A DNA stretch of 64,000 nucleotides from Actibacterium ureilyticum (GTDB taxonomy: Bacteria > Pseudomonadota > Alphaproteobacteria > Rhodobacterales > Rhodobacteraceae): the NCBI RefSeq assembly GCF_002285435.1, contig NZ_NSBT01000026.1, positions 62,001 to 126,000 of the forward strand, read 5' to 3'. Each line of letters begins with the position of its first letter. The stretch's first letter is position 1. This document shows, piece by piece, positions 7,842 through 16,003 of the stretch. The notes beneath the pieces are model-generated. The model was given only the letters and a program-made list of their open reading frames with translations. It had not been told where the DNA came from and ran no database searches. Both the position numbers and the translations under genes were made by a program.

Positions 7842-8801
7842 ATGCTGGATCTTGCCAAGCTGGGCGACTCGCCCGTCGCCGCCCGGGCCGAGGCGCTGTT
7901 GCGCAGCCCGTTGATGACGCTGCTGCATCAGGCCGCCGAAACGCATCGCGCCCATCACGATGTGGAATATATCCAGAAGGCCAGCCTGCTCAGCATCAAG
8001 ACGGGCGGCTGCCCGGAGGATTGCGCCTATTGCCCGCAATCGGCGCATCACAAGGAAGTCGGGCTGCAGAAAGAGCATTTCATGCACCCCGACCGGGTCA
8101 TCGAAATGGCCGCCCGCGCGCAACAGGCCGGGGCCGAGCGGTTCTGCATGGGCGCGGCCTGGCGCAAGGTGCGCGATGGCGCGGAATTCGACGCGGTGCT
8201 GCAGATGGTGCGCGGCGTGCGCGCCCTGGGGATGGAGGCCTGCGTGACCCTGGGCATGTTGCAGCCCCATCAGGCACAGGCGCTGGCCGATGCGGGGCTG
8301 ACAGCCTATAATCACAATCTGGATACCGGCCCCGAATTCTATGCCGAGATCATTGGCACGCGCACCTATCGCGACCGGCTGGAGACGCTGGACCATGTGC
8401 GCGCGGCGGGGATCACGATCTGTTGTGGGGGCATTATCGGCATGGGCGAAAGCCTGCGCGACCGGGCCGAGATGCTGGCCGTACTGGCCAGTTTCGATCC
8501 CCATCCCGAAAGCGTGCCGATCAATGCGCTGATCCCCGTGCCCGGCACACCGCTGGCGCATCTGCCGCGCATTCGCCCGATGGAAATGGTGCGGATGGTG
8601 GCCACGGCCCGCATCCTGATGCCGAAAACCCGGCTGCGGCTGTCGGCGGGGCGCGACGGGTTTTCGGTCAGCGACCAGATCCTGTGCTTTGTCGCGGGGG
8701 CGAATTCGATCTTTTACGGCGATGTGTTGCTGACGGCGCCAAACAGCGGCCTGTCGCTGGACGACGCGCTGTTCGAAACCCTGGCCCCCATCGCGGAATA
8801 A
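7842..8801 (+). CDS. bioB: Biotin synthase
   Basis: A 319-residue radical-SAM enzyme that inserts sulfur into dethiobiotin. The radical-SAM cluster is [12 protein letters not shown] (CxxxCxxC), and the second, sulfur-donating cluster residues are present in [18 protein letters not shown] and the [15 protein letters not shown] region. YNHNLDT and SAGRD are further BioB hallmarks. It is immediately downstream of bioY. The rest of the biotin pathway (bioF, D, A) is not in this window, so the strain either carries it elsewhere or relies on dethiobiotin or biotin salvage. Confidence 0.98.
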   Translation: MLDLAKLGDSPVAARAEALLRSPLMTLLHQAAETHRAHHDVEYIQKASLLSIKTGGCPEDCAYCPQSAHHKEVGLQKEHFMHPDRVIEMAARAQQAGAERFCMGAAWRKVRDGAEFDAVLQMVRGVRALGMEACVTLGMLQPHQAQALADAGLTAYNHNLDTGPEFYAEIIGTRTYRDRLETLDHVRAAGITICCGGIIGMGESLRDRAEMLAVLASFDPHPESVPINALIPVPGTPLAHLPRIRPMEMVRMVATARILMPKTRLRLSAGRDGFSVSDQILCFVAGANSIFYGDVLLTAPNSGLSLDDALFETLAPIAE

Positions 8802-8856
8802 GCGCTCGGACGGGGGCGGCCAGGCGGGGCGGCACGCGCGTCCCGCCCGGCAATCA

Positions 8857-10593
8857 TCAATTCCAGCAGCTGACCAGAACCGTCATGTCGGCGGCCAGGC
8901 CGGTCAGATCCTCGGGCGCCAGCGCGGCGGCGCTTTCGGCGGCGGCGGGTGTCACGCCATGCGCCGACAGGAAATCGGCGATCGCGGGCACCTTGGCGGC
9001 AAAGCTGACATCGCCGGGCAGTTGCTGTGCGCCGGTGTCGGGGGCCAGCAGCACGCCCATCACCGCGCCCTGGGTGTCAAAGACCGGGCCGCCCGCATCG
9101 CCGGGGGTGGCCGCCAGCGCCAGGCGCTGCAGCTCGTCCTCGCCACGCAGACCGCGCAGGTCGGCCAGTTGCCCAAAGGTCAGCACCGGCAGATCCAGCG
9201 CCCCGCCATAGGGGAAACCCGCCACCGCCACATCGCTGTTCAGCCGCGGCACGCTGGCGCGGAACGCGGCATAGGCCGGCGGGGCCAACGGCTGTTTCGG
9301 GGTCAGAACCGCCAGGCCCAGCAGGTCGTCGCGCGCGGCGACCTCGGCCTCGTATTCGTCGGCGATGGTGACGCGGGTGCATTGGCCCAGAACCTCGGTC
9401 GTGGTCAGCACCGCGCCGTTTCCGTTCACGTAAAAGCCCGAGCCGGTGACCGTGGGCCGCCGCACCTGCAACCCCGAGACCAGATCGACCGCCTGGCTTT
9501 CGGTGGTGTGGCCGACGGAATCGCCCAGCACGACGCCCGCGACGGGGGCAAAGCTGTCGCGCATCACCTTGACCGCGTGTTGCATCAGCTTTTCGTCACC
9601 CGGCGGCCAGGCAAGGGTGAAGCCCTTGATCTCGTCCCCGTCCAGCCGCGCGAAGGTATAGGAATGCAGCGCCGCGCTTTGCCCGGTCAGTTCGAAACTG
9701 TTGCGGCCGCGTTCGCGCGCGCCGTCGACCGGAACGATTTCCAGCGTCTGCATGATGTCATAAAGGCCGTAAAGCGTGTCCTGGTTGCCCGCCTGGCTGA
9801 TCAGCAGGACCTGAACGCCGCTGCCATCCTTGGCGGTGTAATGGGCAAAGGGCGCCTCGTACCGGTCGAACGCCACCATCGCGGCAGGCATGGACAGCGA
9901 TACGCCGGCGGTCGTGTCCTCGACCACCCGCATGCCCAGCTGCGCCAGCGCATCGTCCATCCCCTTCAGCAGGGCGGCGCGCTGTTTCGTGGTCAGGATG
10001 CCGGTCGGCTCCAGCCCCATGGCGGTCTGATAGGCGGCCATCGCCCGGCGGGTGCCGGGACCGAAGGCGCCGTCGATGGCCGCGTCATAGAACCCTTCCC
10101 ATTGCAGCGCCTCTTGCAGGCGCATCCGTGCCTCACGCGGAAGATCGCGTTCGCTGCGCCGCGCCTCGGCCGGGGTTTCATCGGGCAGCGGCGCGGGGTT
10201 GGCGGGCATGGCTACCTGCGGCACCGCCGGTGTCGGGTCGACCTGCGGCGTCACCGGGCGCAGGTTGGCACCCACGGGCCAGAATTGCTGGCCGTAATCC
10301 CGGCTGAAGGCCACGAAACTGTCGCGCGGGATCAGCAGCTCGCGCTTCAGCTCGCCCATCTGCGCCAGCGCGTCCTCGCGGGTGTAGGGGCCCAGGGCAA
10401 TCGCGTACCAGCCCGTGCTCATCCGGAACCCGTTCACCTGCGGGAACGCCCCGGCATAGGCGCGCGCGCGGTCCTGAGCCTCGCGCAGGGTGGAATGCGC
10501 CTCGATCTGGACCCAGGCGGTGGATTGCGCCTGTCCCATTGTGCCCGCAAGCACGCCGAACAAAAGGCAGAAGATGCCGATCGTTTTTCTCAT
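8857..10593 (-). CDS. Secreted SPOR / peptidoglycan-binding protein with degenerate trypsin-like domain
   Basis: A 578-residue exported protein. A signal peptide (about 1-23, ending TMGQAQ) is followed by a SPOR-like repeat (about 25-105), a proline-rich linker, a peptidoglycan-binding helical domain (about 160-215; GFYDAAIDGAFGPGTRRAMAAYQ) and a C-terminal trypsin/HtrA-like fold (about 385-560). All three catalytic positions are changed: the TNAHVV histidine position is Glu400 (VLTTTEVL), the DLALL aspartate position is Gly (LLGLAVL) and the GNSGGP serine is Ala500 (GDAGGPV). It should bind septal or denuded peptidoglycan in the periplasm but not cleave peptide bonds. The ATG at 10593 begins the signal peptide; the upstream frame has no support. 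Confidence 0.82.
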   Translation of the reverse strand: MRKTIGIFCLLFGVLAGTMGQAQSTAWVQIEAHSTLREAQDRARAYAGAFPQVNGFRMSTGWYAIALGPYTREDALAQMGELKRELLIPRDSFVAFSRDYGQQFWPVGANLRPVTPQVDPTPAVPQVAMPANPAPLPDETPAEARRSERDLPREARMRLQEALQWEGFYDAAIDGAFGPGTRRAMAAYQTAMGLEPTGILTTKQRAALLKGMDDALAQLGMRVVEDTTAGVSLSMPAAMVAFDRYEAPFAHYTAKDGSGVQVLLISQAGNQDTLYGLYDIMQTLEIVPVDGARERGRNSFELTGQSAALHSYTFARLDGDEIKGFTLAWPPGDEKLMQHAVKVMRDSFAPVAGVVLGDSVGHTTESQAVDLVSGLQVRRPTVTGSGFYVNGNGAVLTTTEVLGQCTRVTIADEYEAEVAARDDLLGLAVLTPKQPLAPPAYAAFRASVPRLNSDVAVAGFPYGGALDLPVLTFGQLADLRGLRGEDELQRLALAATPGDAGGPVFDTQGAVMGVLLAPDTGAQQLPGDVSFAAKVPAIADFLSAHGVTPAAAESAAALAPEDLTGLAADMTVLVSCWN

Positions 10594-10742
10594 TTCTGCC
10601 CTATCCCCGGTGGTCTGCAGCATTTGTCGTCCGACAGAACCTAGCTTTCCGCCGCGTGATTTGCACGCCTGTATTTCCATACTGACGATGATATGAACGC
10701 AGAAATCCCCGCGGGTGAGGCCTGCGCACATCAGGAGCCCGG

Positions 10743-12167
10743 ATGCCGGACCGTTTCAAATCGCTCGACCCTGACAATTGGCGGGATTTCCGCGCCACGG
10801 CGCACCGGATGCTGGATGCCGCGCTCGACCGGATGCAGGGGGCGGGCGACGGCCGGGTCTGGACGCCCTTGCCGCCGGACGCCAAGGCGCGCCTGACCGC
10901 GCCGGTGCCGGTGGACGGGCAGGGCGCCGATGCGGTGGCCGACCAGATCGCCGCGCTGCTGCCCTTTGGCGTGGGCAACACCCATCCGCGCTTTTTCGGC
11001 TGGGTCCACGGGGCGGGCACGCCCGGCGCGGTGCTGCCCGCGGTGGCGGCGGCGGCGATGAACGCCAATCTGGGCGGGCGCGATCACGGCGGGATCTATG
11101 TCGAACGACAGGTGCTGGACTGGTGCCGCGCGCTGATGGGGTTCCCGGCGGACAGCGGCGGGCTGATCGTGTCGGGCACCTCCATGGCCACGATCATCGC
11201 GCTGAAGGCCGCGCGCGACCGGCGGACGGATTTCGCCAGCCGCCGCGACGGGGTGGGCGGGCTGCGGCTGGTCGGCTATGCCTCGGCCCAGGCGCATTCG
11301 TGCAACGCGCGGGCTTTCGACATGCTGGGGCTGGGCAGCGACGCGCTGCGCGCCATCCCCTGCAATGACGCGTTCGAAATGGATCTGGACGCGCTGCGCG
11401 CTTCCATTGCCGCCGACCGGGCCGCCGGGCTGACCCCTTTCGCGGTGATCGGCACGGCGGGGGCGGTGAACATGGGCGCCATCGACGATCTGGACGGCAT
11501 CGCCGATATCTGTGCCGAACAGGGTATGTGGTTCCATGTCGACGGCGCCATCGGCGCGGCGGGGCGGCTTTCCGACCGGCTGCGCCCGCGCCTGAGCGGG
11601 TTCGACCGCGCCGATTCTCTGGCCTTCGATTTTCACAAATGGCTGCATGTCGCCTATGACGCGGGCTGCGTTCTGGTGCGGGACGAAGGCGCGCTGCGCC
11701 GTGCATTCTCTGACCGGCCCGATTATCTGGCCCAGAACGAGCGCGGGCTGGCGGCGGGGGGCTTCTGGCCGGTGGATTACGGCCCCGAGCTGTCGCGGGG
11801 CTTTCGGGCGCTGAAGATCTGGGCGCATTTTCTGGAACATGGCACCGATGCCTTGGGCGCGGCCATCGACCGCAATTGCGATCAGGCGCAGTATCTGGCC
11901 GCGCGGATCGCCCGCGAACCGGCGCTGGAGCTGCTGGCGCCCGTGCCCTTGCAGATCGTCTGCTTCCGTTATGGCGAAGACGACGCGCTGAACGACGCCA
12001 TTGTAGTCGCCTTGCAGGAAAGCGGTGTCGCCGCGCCCTCGACGACCAAAATCAACGGCAAGCTGGCCATTCGCGTGAACCTGACCAACCACCGCACCCG
12101 GGCCAGCGATCTGGATCTGCTGGTGGATGAGGTGCTGCGCTTGGGCGAAAGCCTGACCCGCGATTGA
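10743..12167 (+). CDS. PLP-dependent group II amino-acid decarboxylase
   Basis: A 474-residue pyridoxal-phosphate enzyme of the aromatic-amino-acid/histidine/glutamate decarboxylase group. Evidence: N-terminal THPRFFGWVHGAGTPGAVL, the substrate region, IVSGTSMATIIAL for phosphate binding, SAQAHSCNARAFDMLGL, the cofactor Asp in WFHVDGAIGA and the Schiff-base lysine in LAFDFHKWLHV. Such enzymes remove the carboxyl group of an amino acid to give an amine; some relatives are amine-producing and some are aldehyde synthases. Substrate cannot be told from the sequence. It is divergent from the SPOR protein and 51 bp upstream of glyQ, and probably has its own promoter. Confidence 0.85.
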   Translation: MPDRFKSLDPDNWRDFRATAHRMLDAALDRMQGAGDGRVWTPLPPDAKARLTAPVPVDGQGADAVADQIAALLPFGVGNTHPRFFGWVHGAGTPGAVLPAVAAAAMNANLGGRDHGGIYVERQVLDWCRALMGFPADSGGLIVSGTSMATIIALKAARDRRTDFASRRDGVGGLRLVGYASAQAHSCNARAFDMLGLGSDALRAIPCNDAFEMDLDALRASIAADRAAGLTPFAVIGTAGAVNMGAIDDLDGIADICAEQGMWFHVDGAIGAAGRLSDRLRPRLSGFDRADSLAFDFHKWLHVAYDAGCVLVRDEGALRRAFSDRPDYLAQNERGLAAGGFWPVDYGPELSRGFRALKIWAHFLEHGTDALGAAIDRNCDQAQYLAARIAREPALELLAPVPLQIVCFRYGEDDALNDAIVVALQESGVAAPSTTKINGKLAIRVNLTNHRTRASDLDLLVDEVLRLGESLTRD

Positions 12168-12218
12168 CCCCGCCCGCGCGGTTGCCTATTCAGGCGCTGA
12201 TTTTGCAAAGGTGTCCCC

Positions 12219-13139
12219 ATGGCCGACAAACCCCGTTCCTTTCAGGAGATCATCCTGCGGCTTCAGACCTACTGGGCCGAGAAGGGCTGCGCGATCCTGC
12301 AACCCTATGACATGGAGGTGGGCGCCGGCACCTTTCACCCCGCCACCACCTTGCGCGCGCTGGGGTCCAAATCCTGGGCGGCGGCCTATGTCCAGCCCTC
12401 GCGCCGCCCGACCGACGGGCGTTATGGCGAGAACCCCAACCGCTTGCAGCACTATTACCAGTATCAGGTGCTGATCAAACCCAGCCCGCCCGATCTGCAG
12501 GACCTGTATCTGGGCAGCCTGGAGGCCATCGGCATCGACATGGATCTGCACGATATCCGCTTTGTCGAGGATGACTGGGAATCCCCCACGCTGGGCGCCT
12601 GGGGCCTGGGGTGGGAGGTCTGGTGCGATGGGATGGAGGTCAGCCAGTTCACCTATTTCCAGCAGGTCGGCGGGCATGACTGCAAGCCCGTGTCGGGCGA
12701 GCTGACCTATGGTCTGGAACGGCTGGCAATGTATGTTCTGGGCGTCGATCACGTGATGGACATGCCCTATAACGACCCGCAGACGCCCATCGCGCTCAGC
12801 TATGGCGACGTCTTCCGCCAGACCGAGGGTGAATACAGCCGCTGGAACTTCGACGTGGCCAACACCGACGTGCTGCTGAAGCAGTTCGAAGAGGCCGAGG
12901 CCGAATGCGAGGCGATCCTGAGCCACCCGTACGAGGACCCGAAAACCGGCAAACGCATCGTCATGGCGCACCCGGCCTATGACCAGTGCATCAAGGCCAG
13001 CCATCTGTTCAACCTGCTGGACGCGCGCGGCGTGATCTCGGTCACCGAACGCCAAGCCTATATCGGGCGTGTGCGGGCGCTGGCCAAGAAATGCGCCGAT
13101 GCGTTCGTCCAGACCGAAGCCGGGGGCTGGCAGGCGTGA
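12219..13139 (+). CDS. glyQ: Glycyl-tRNA synthetase alpha subunit
   Basis: A 306-residue class II aminoacyl-tRNA synthetase subunit, the catalytic half of the bacterial alpha2beta2 glycyl-tRNA synthetase. It is highly conserved: [43 protein letters not shown], then [28 protein letters not shown] and [20 protein letters not shown]-like text. Its stop overlaps the GTG of the next small gene (13136), which in turn overlaps glyS, so the three are translationally coupled. Confidence 0.98.
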   Translation: MADKPRSFQEIILRLQTYWAEKGCAILQPYDMEVGAGTFHPATTLRALGSKSWAAAYVQPSRRPTDGRYGENPNRLQHYYQYQVLIKPSPPDLQDLYLGSLEAIGIDMDLHDIRFVEDDWESPTLGAWGLGWEVWCDGMEVSQFTYFQQVGGHDCKPVSGELTYGLERLAMYVLGVDHVMDMPYNDPQTPIALSYGDVFRQTEGEYSRWNFDVANTDVLLKQFEEAEAECEAILSHPYEDPKTGKRIVMAHPAYDQCIKASHLFNLLDARGVISVTERQAYIGRVRALAKKCADAFVQTEAGGWQA

Positions 13140-13666
13140 CCGGTAAACTTCTTGCAGGTGGCATCGTGCTTTTCGCGCTGATCTTCGGCATCGGGGTCTA
13201 TTACACCCAGGTCTATGCCTATTACGAACGTGTGTCGGACACCGCGCCGCAGGCGCATGTCATGCTGACCTCGGTCGTCAGCGGCGCGCCGGAGGAGGTG
13301 ATCGCCGACGGGTTCGAAGGCATCGACGCCGAAAGCTCGCCCATCCGGTTCCGGGCCTGTTTCACCACGCCTATGTCGCTGGCGATGCTGTCGGAAACCT
13401 ATGTCATCCATGACGACCCGGTGCCGCTGATCGCGCCCGGCTGGTTCGACTGTTTCGACGCCAAGACCATCGGCGCCGCGCTGGAAAGCGGCGAGGCGCT
13501 GGGGTTCCTGGGGCAGGAAAACATCACCTATGGCGTGGACCGTGTCGTCGCCGTCTTTCCCGATGGGCGTGGCTATGCCTGGAACCAACTCAATCATTGC
13601 GGCGAGGTCGTCTTTGACGGCAAGCCCGCGCCCGAGGGCTGCCCGCCCGCGCCGGAGAATTATTGA
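13136..13666 (+). CDS. Membrane-anchored DUF6446-type protein between glyQ and glyS
   Basis: A 176-residue protein starting at a GTG that overlaps the glyQ stop (GTGA) and ending with a TGA that overlaps the glyS ATG. One N-terminal hydrophobic segment (about 6-26; [19 protein letters not shown]) anchors it, leaving a soluble periplasm-facing domain with Cys residues ([27 protein letters not shown]). I recognise it as the Rhodobacterales family DUF6446. No function is known and its fixed position inside an aminoacyl-tRNA synthetase operon is unexplained. The track of upstream in-frame sequence is glyQ out of frame, so the GTG is the only sensible start. Confidence 0.8.
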   Translation: MTGKLLAGGIVLFALIFGIGVYYTQVYAYYERVSDTAPQAHVMLTSVVSGAPEEVIADGFEGIDAESSPIRFRACFTTPMSLAMLSETYVIHDDPVPLIAPGWFDCFDAKTIGAALESGEALGFLGQENITYGVDRVVAVFPDGRGYAWNQLNHCGEVVFDGKPAPEGCPPAPENY

Positions 13667-15918
13667 TGCCTGATCTGCTGATCGAACTCTTTTCCGAGGA
13701 AATCCCCGCCCGCATGCAGGCGCGCGCCCGCGCGGATCTGAAAAAGCGCGTGACCGACGGGCTGGTCGAGGCCGGCCTGACCTATGCAGGGGCAGAGGCG
13801 TTTTCGACCCCGCGCCGGCTGGCGCTGGCGATCGAAGGCCTGACCGAGGAAAGCCCGACCCTGCGCGAGGAACGCAAGGGGCCCCGCAACGACGCGCCCG
13901 AAAAGGCAATCGAAGGGTTCCTGCGATCCACCGGCCTGAGCAAGGATCAGTTGCAGGTGCGCGACGACAAGAAGGGCCAGGTTTATTTCGCGGTGATCGA
14001 AAAGCCGGGCCGCCCCGCTGCGGCCATCGTGGCGGATGTGCTGGAGGATGTGATCCGCAACTTCCCCTGGCCGAAATCCATGCGCTGGGGCGCGGGCAGC
14101 TTGCGCTGGGTGCGGCCGCTGCATTCGATCCTGTGTATCCTCAGCCGCGAGGACGGGTCCGAGGTCGTGACGCTGGATGTCGACGGGATCGTGGCCGGCA
14201 ACACCACCGAAGGCCACCGGTTCATGGGCAGCCAGCGCTTTGCCGTCACCGGGTTCGAGGATTACGCCGCCAAGCTGAAGAAAGCCCGGGTCGAGCTGGA
14301 CCAGGACGCGCGCGCCGATCACATCTGGCACGAGGCGACCAACATGGCCTTTGCCCAGGGGCTGGAGGTGGTCGAGGATCCCGGCCTGCTGACCGAAGTC
14401 GCAGGGCTGGTCGAATGGCCCGTGGTCCTGATGGGCGAGATCGGCGCCGATTTCCTGGAGCTTCCGGCCGAGGTCTTGCAGACCTCGATGAAGGAACATC
14501 AAAAGTTCTTCTCGGTTCGCGACCCGAAAACCGGGAAAATCGTGCGTTTCGTGACGGTCGCCAACCGCGAGACCGCCGATAATGGCGCGACGATCCTGGC
14601 GGGCAACCAGAAGGTCCTGTCGGCCCGGCTGTCGGATGCGAAATTCTTCTGGGAAAACGACCTGCGTGTGGCCCATAGCGGGATCGAGGCCTGGACCGAC
14701 CGGCTGTCGGCGGTGACCTTCCACAACCAGCTGGGCAGCCAGAAGGCCCGGATCGACCGGATCGCCACGCTGGCGGGGGACATTGCCCCCATCTTCGGGG
14801 CGGATGCCGATCTGGCGGTGCAGGCGGCGCAGGTGGCCAAGGCGGATCTGAGCTCGGAAATGGTCTATGAATTCCCGGAACTTCAGGGGCTGATGGGCCG
14901 CTATTACGCCCAGGCCGCAGGCCTGCCCGAAGCGGTGGCCGCCGCGTGCCAGGAACATTACGCTCCGCTGGGCCCGTCCGACGATGTGCCGACCGCGCCG
15001 GTGTCGGTCGCCGTGGCGCTGGCCGACAAGCTGGACACGCTGACAGGCTTCTGGGCGATTGACGAGAAACCCACAGGGTCCAAGGACCCGTTCGCCCTGC
15101 GCCGGGCGGCGCTTGGGATCATCCGGATCGTGCTGGGCAACGACCTGCGCCTGCCGCTGGAACGGCTGATCGACACCCAGCTTCTGGCGCATACCATCGC
15201 GCTGTCGACCGACACCGCCGAAGAGCGCGAGGTCTATTTCCTGCACGAGCTGGTCGACATGATCGCCCAGCACGGCGTGTTCGGCGCCGCGTTCCACGCG
15301 CTGATCGAGGCGTTCGACGGCAAGGACGAACCGTTCGAGGTCGAAGAGGGCAGCTTTCTGTCCGGCCTGCGCCAGAGCCTGCCAGAGAAAAGCGACGATC
15401 TGCTGGGGTTCTTCCATGACCGGCTGAAGGTGCACCTGCGCGACGAGGGCGTGCGCCATGACGTGATCGACGCCTGTCTGGCGATGCCGGGCAGCGACGA
15501 CCTGTCGCTGCTGGTGACACGCGCGCAGGCGCTGCAGGCCTTTCTGGGCACCGATGACGGCGAGAACCTGCTGCAGGGGTTCAAGCGCGCCCACAACATC
15601 CTGACCAAGGAAGAGGAAAAGGATGGCGTGGAATACCGGTTCGGCCCGGATGTGAAATTCGCCGAAGCGGCCGAGGAAAAGGCGCTGTTTGCGGCGTTGG
15701 ACCAGGCGGAGGGGGCGATCTCCTCGGCCATCGAGGCCGAGGATTTCGCCGCGGCCATGTCGCACATGGCCGCGCTGCGCGGCCCCATCGACGCGTTCTT
15801 CGAAGCCGTTCAGGTCAACACCGACAATCAGGCCGTTCGGCGCAACCGGCTGAACCTGCTCTATCGGATCAGCGCGATCTGCCTGTCGGCGGCCGACCTG
15901 ACCCGGATCGAGGGCTGA
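13666..15918 (+). CDS. glyS: Glycyl-tRNA synthetase beta subunit
   Basis: A 750-residue partner of GlyQ that carries the tRNA-recognition and anticodon-binding parts. Signatures: [17 protein letters not shown] at the N-terminus, FPWPKSMRWG, HRFMGSQRF, VLQTSMKEHQKFFSV, LSARLSDAKFFWENDL, SEMVYEFPELQGLMGRYYA, and the C-terminal helical KEEEKDGVEYRFGPDVKF part. It is longer than E. coli GlyS (about 690), as is normal in alphaproteobacteria. The true start is the ATG at 13666, one base into the previous stop; the TTG just before it is in-frame but unneeded. Confidence 0.97.
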   Translation: MPDLLIELFSEEIPARMQARARADLKKRVTDGLVEAGLTYAGAEAFSTPRRLALAIEGLTEESPTLREERKGPRNDAPEKAIEGFLRSTGLSKDQLQVRDDKKGQVYFAVIEKPGRPAAAIVADVLEDVIRNFPWPKSMRWGAGSLRWVRPLHSILCILSREDGSEVVTLDVDGIVAGNTTEGHRFMGSQRFAVTGFEDYAAKLKKARVELDQDARADHIWHEATNMAFAQGLEVVEDPGLLTEVAGLVEWPVVLMGEIGADFLELPAEVLQTSMKEHQKFFSVRDPKTGKIVRFVTVANRETADNGATILAGNQKVLSARLSDAKFFWENDLRVAHSGIEAWTDRLSAVTFHNQLGSQKARIDRIATLAGDIAPIFGADADLAVQAAQVAKADLSSEMVYEFPELQGLMGRYYAQAAGLPEAVAAACQEHYAPLGPSDDVPTAPVSVAVALADKLDTLTGFWAIDEKPTGSKDPFALRRAALGIIRIVLGNDLRLPLERLIDTQLLAHTIALSTDTAEEREVYFLHELVDMIAQHGVFGAAFHALIEAFDGKDEPFEVEEGSFLSGLRQSLPEKSDDLLGFFHDRLKVHLRDEGVRHDVIDACLAMPGSDDLSLLVTRAQALQAFLGTDDGENLLQGFKRAHNILTKEEEKDGVEYRFGPDVKFAEAAEEKALFAALDQAEGAISSAIEAEDFAAAMSHMAALRGPIDAFFEAVQVNTDNQAVRRNRLNLLYRISAICLSAADLTRIEG

Positions 15919-16003
15919 CGCCCGAAGCCACGGAAATCGCGCCTTCCCTTCTTGCCTCAAGCGGGGAAGGGCGTATGCTTCGCCGCCAGACGGAGGCGCC
16001 GCG

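Noticed and set aside
8823-8847. Terminator between bioB and the SPOR protein
   Set aside because: GGCGGGG/TCCCGCC stem with G-T pair and long loop, no T-run; could be chance in GC-rich DNA.
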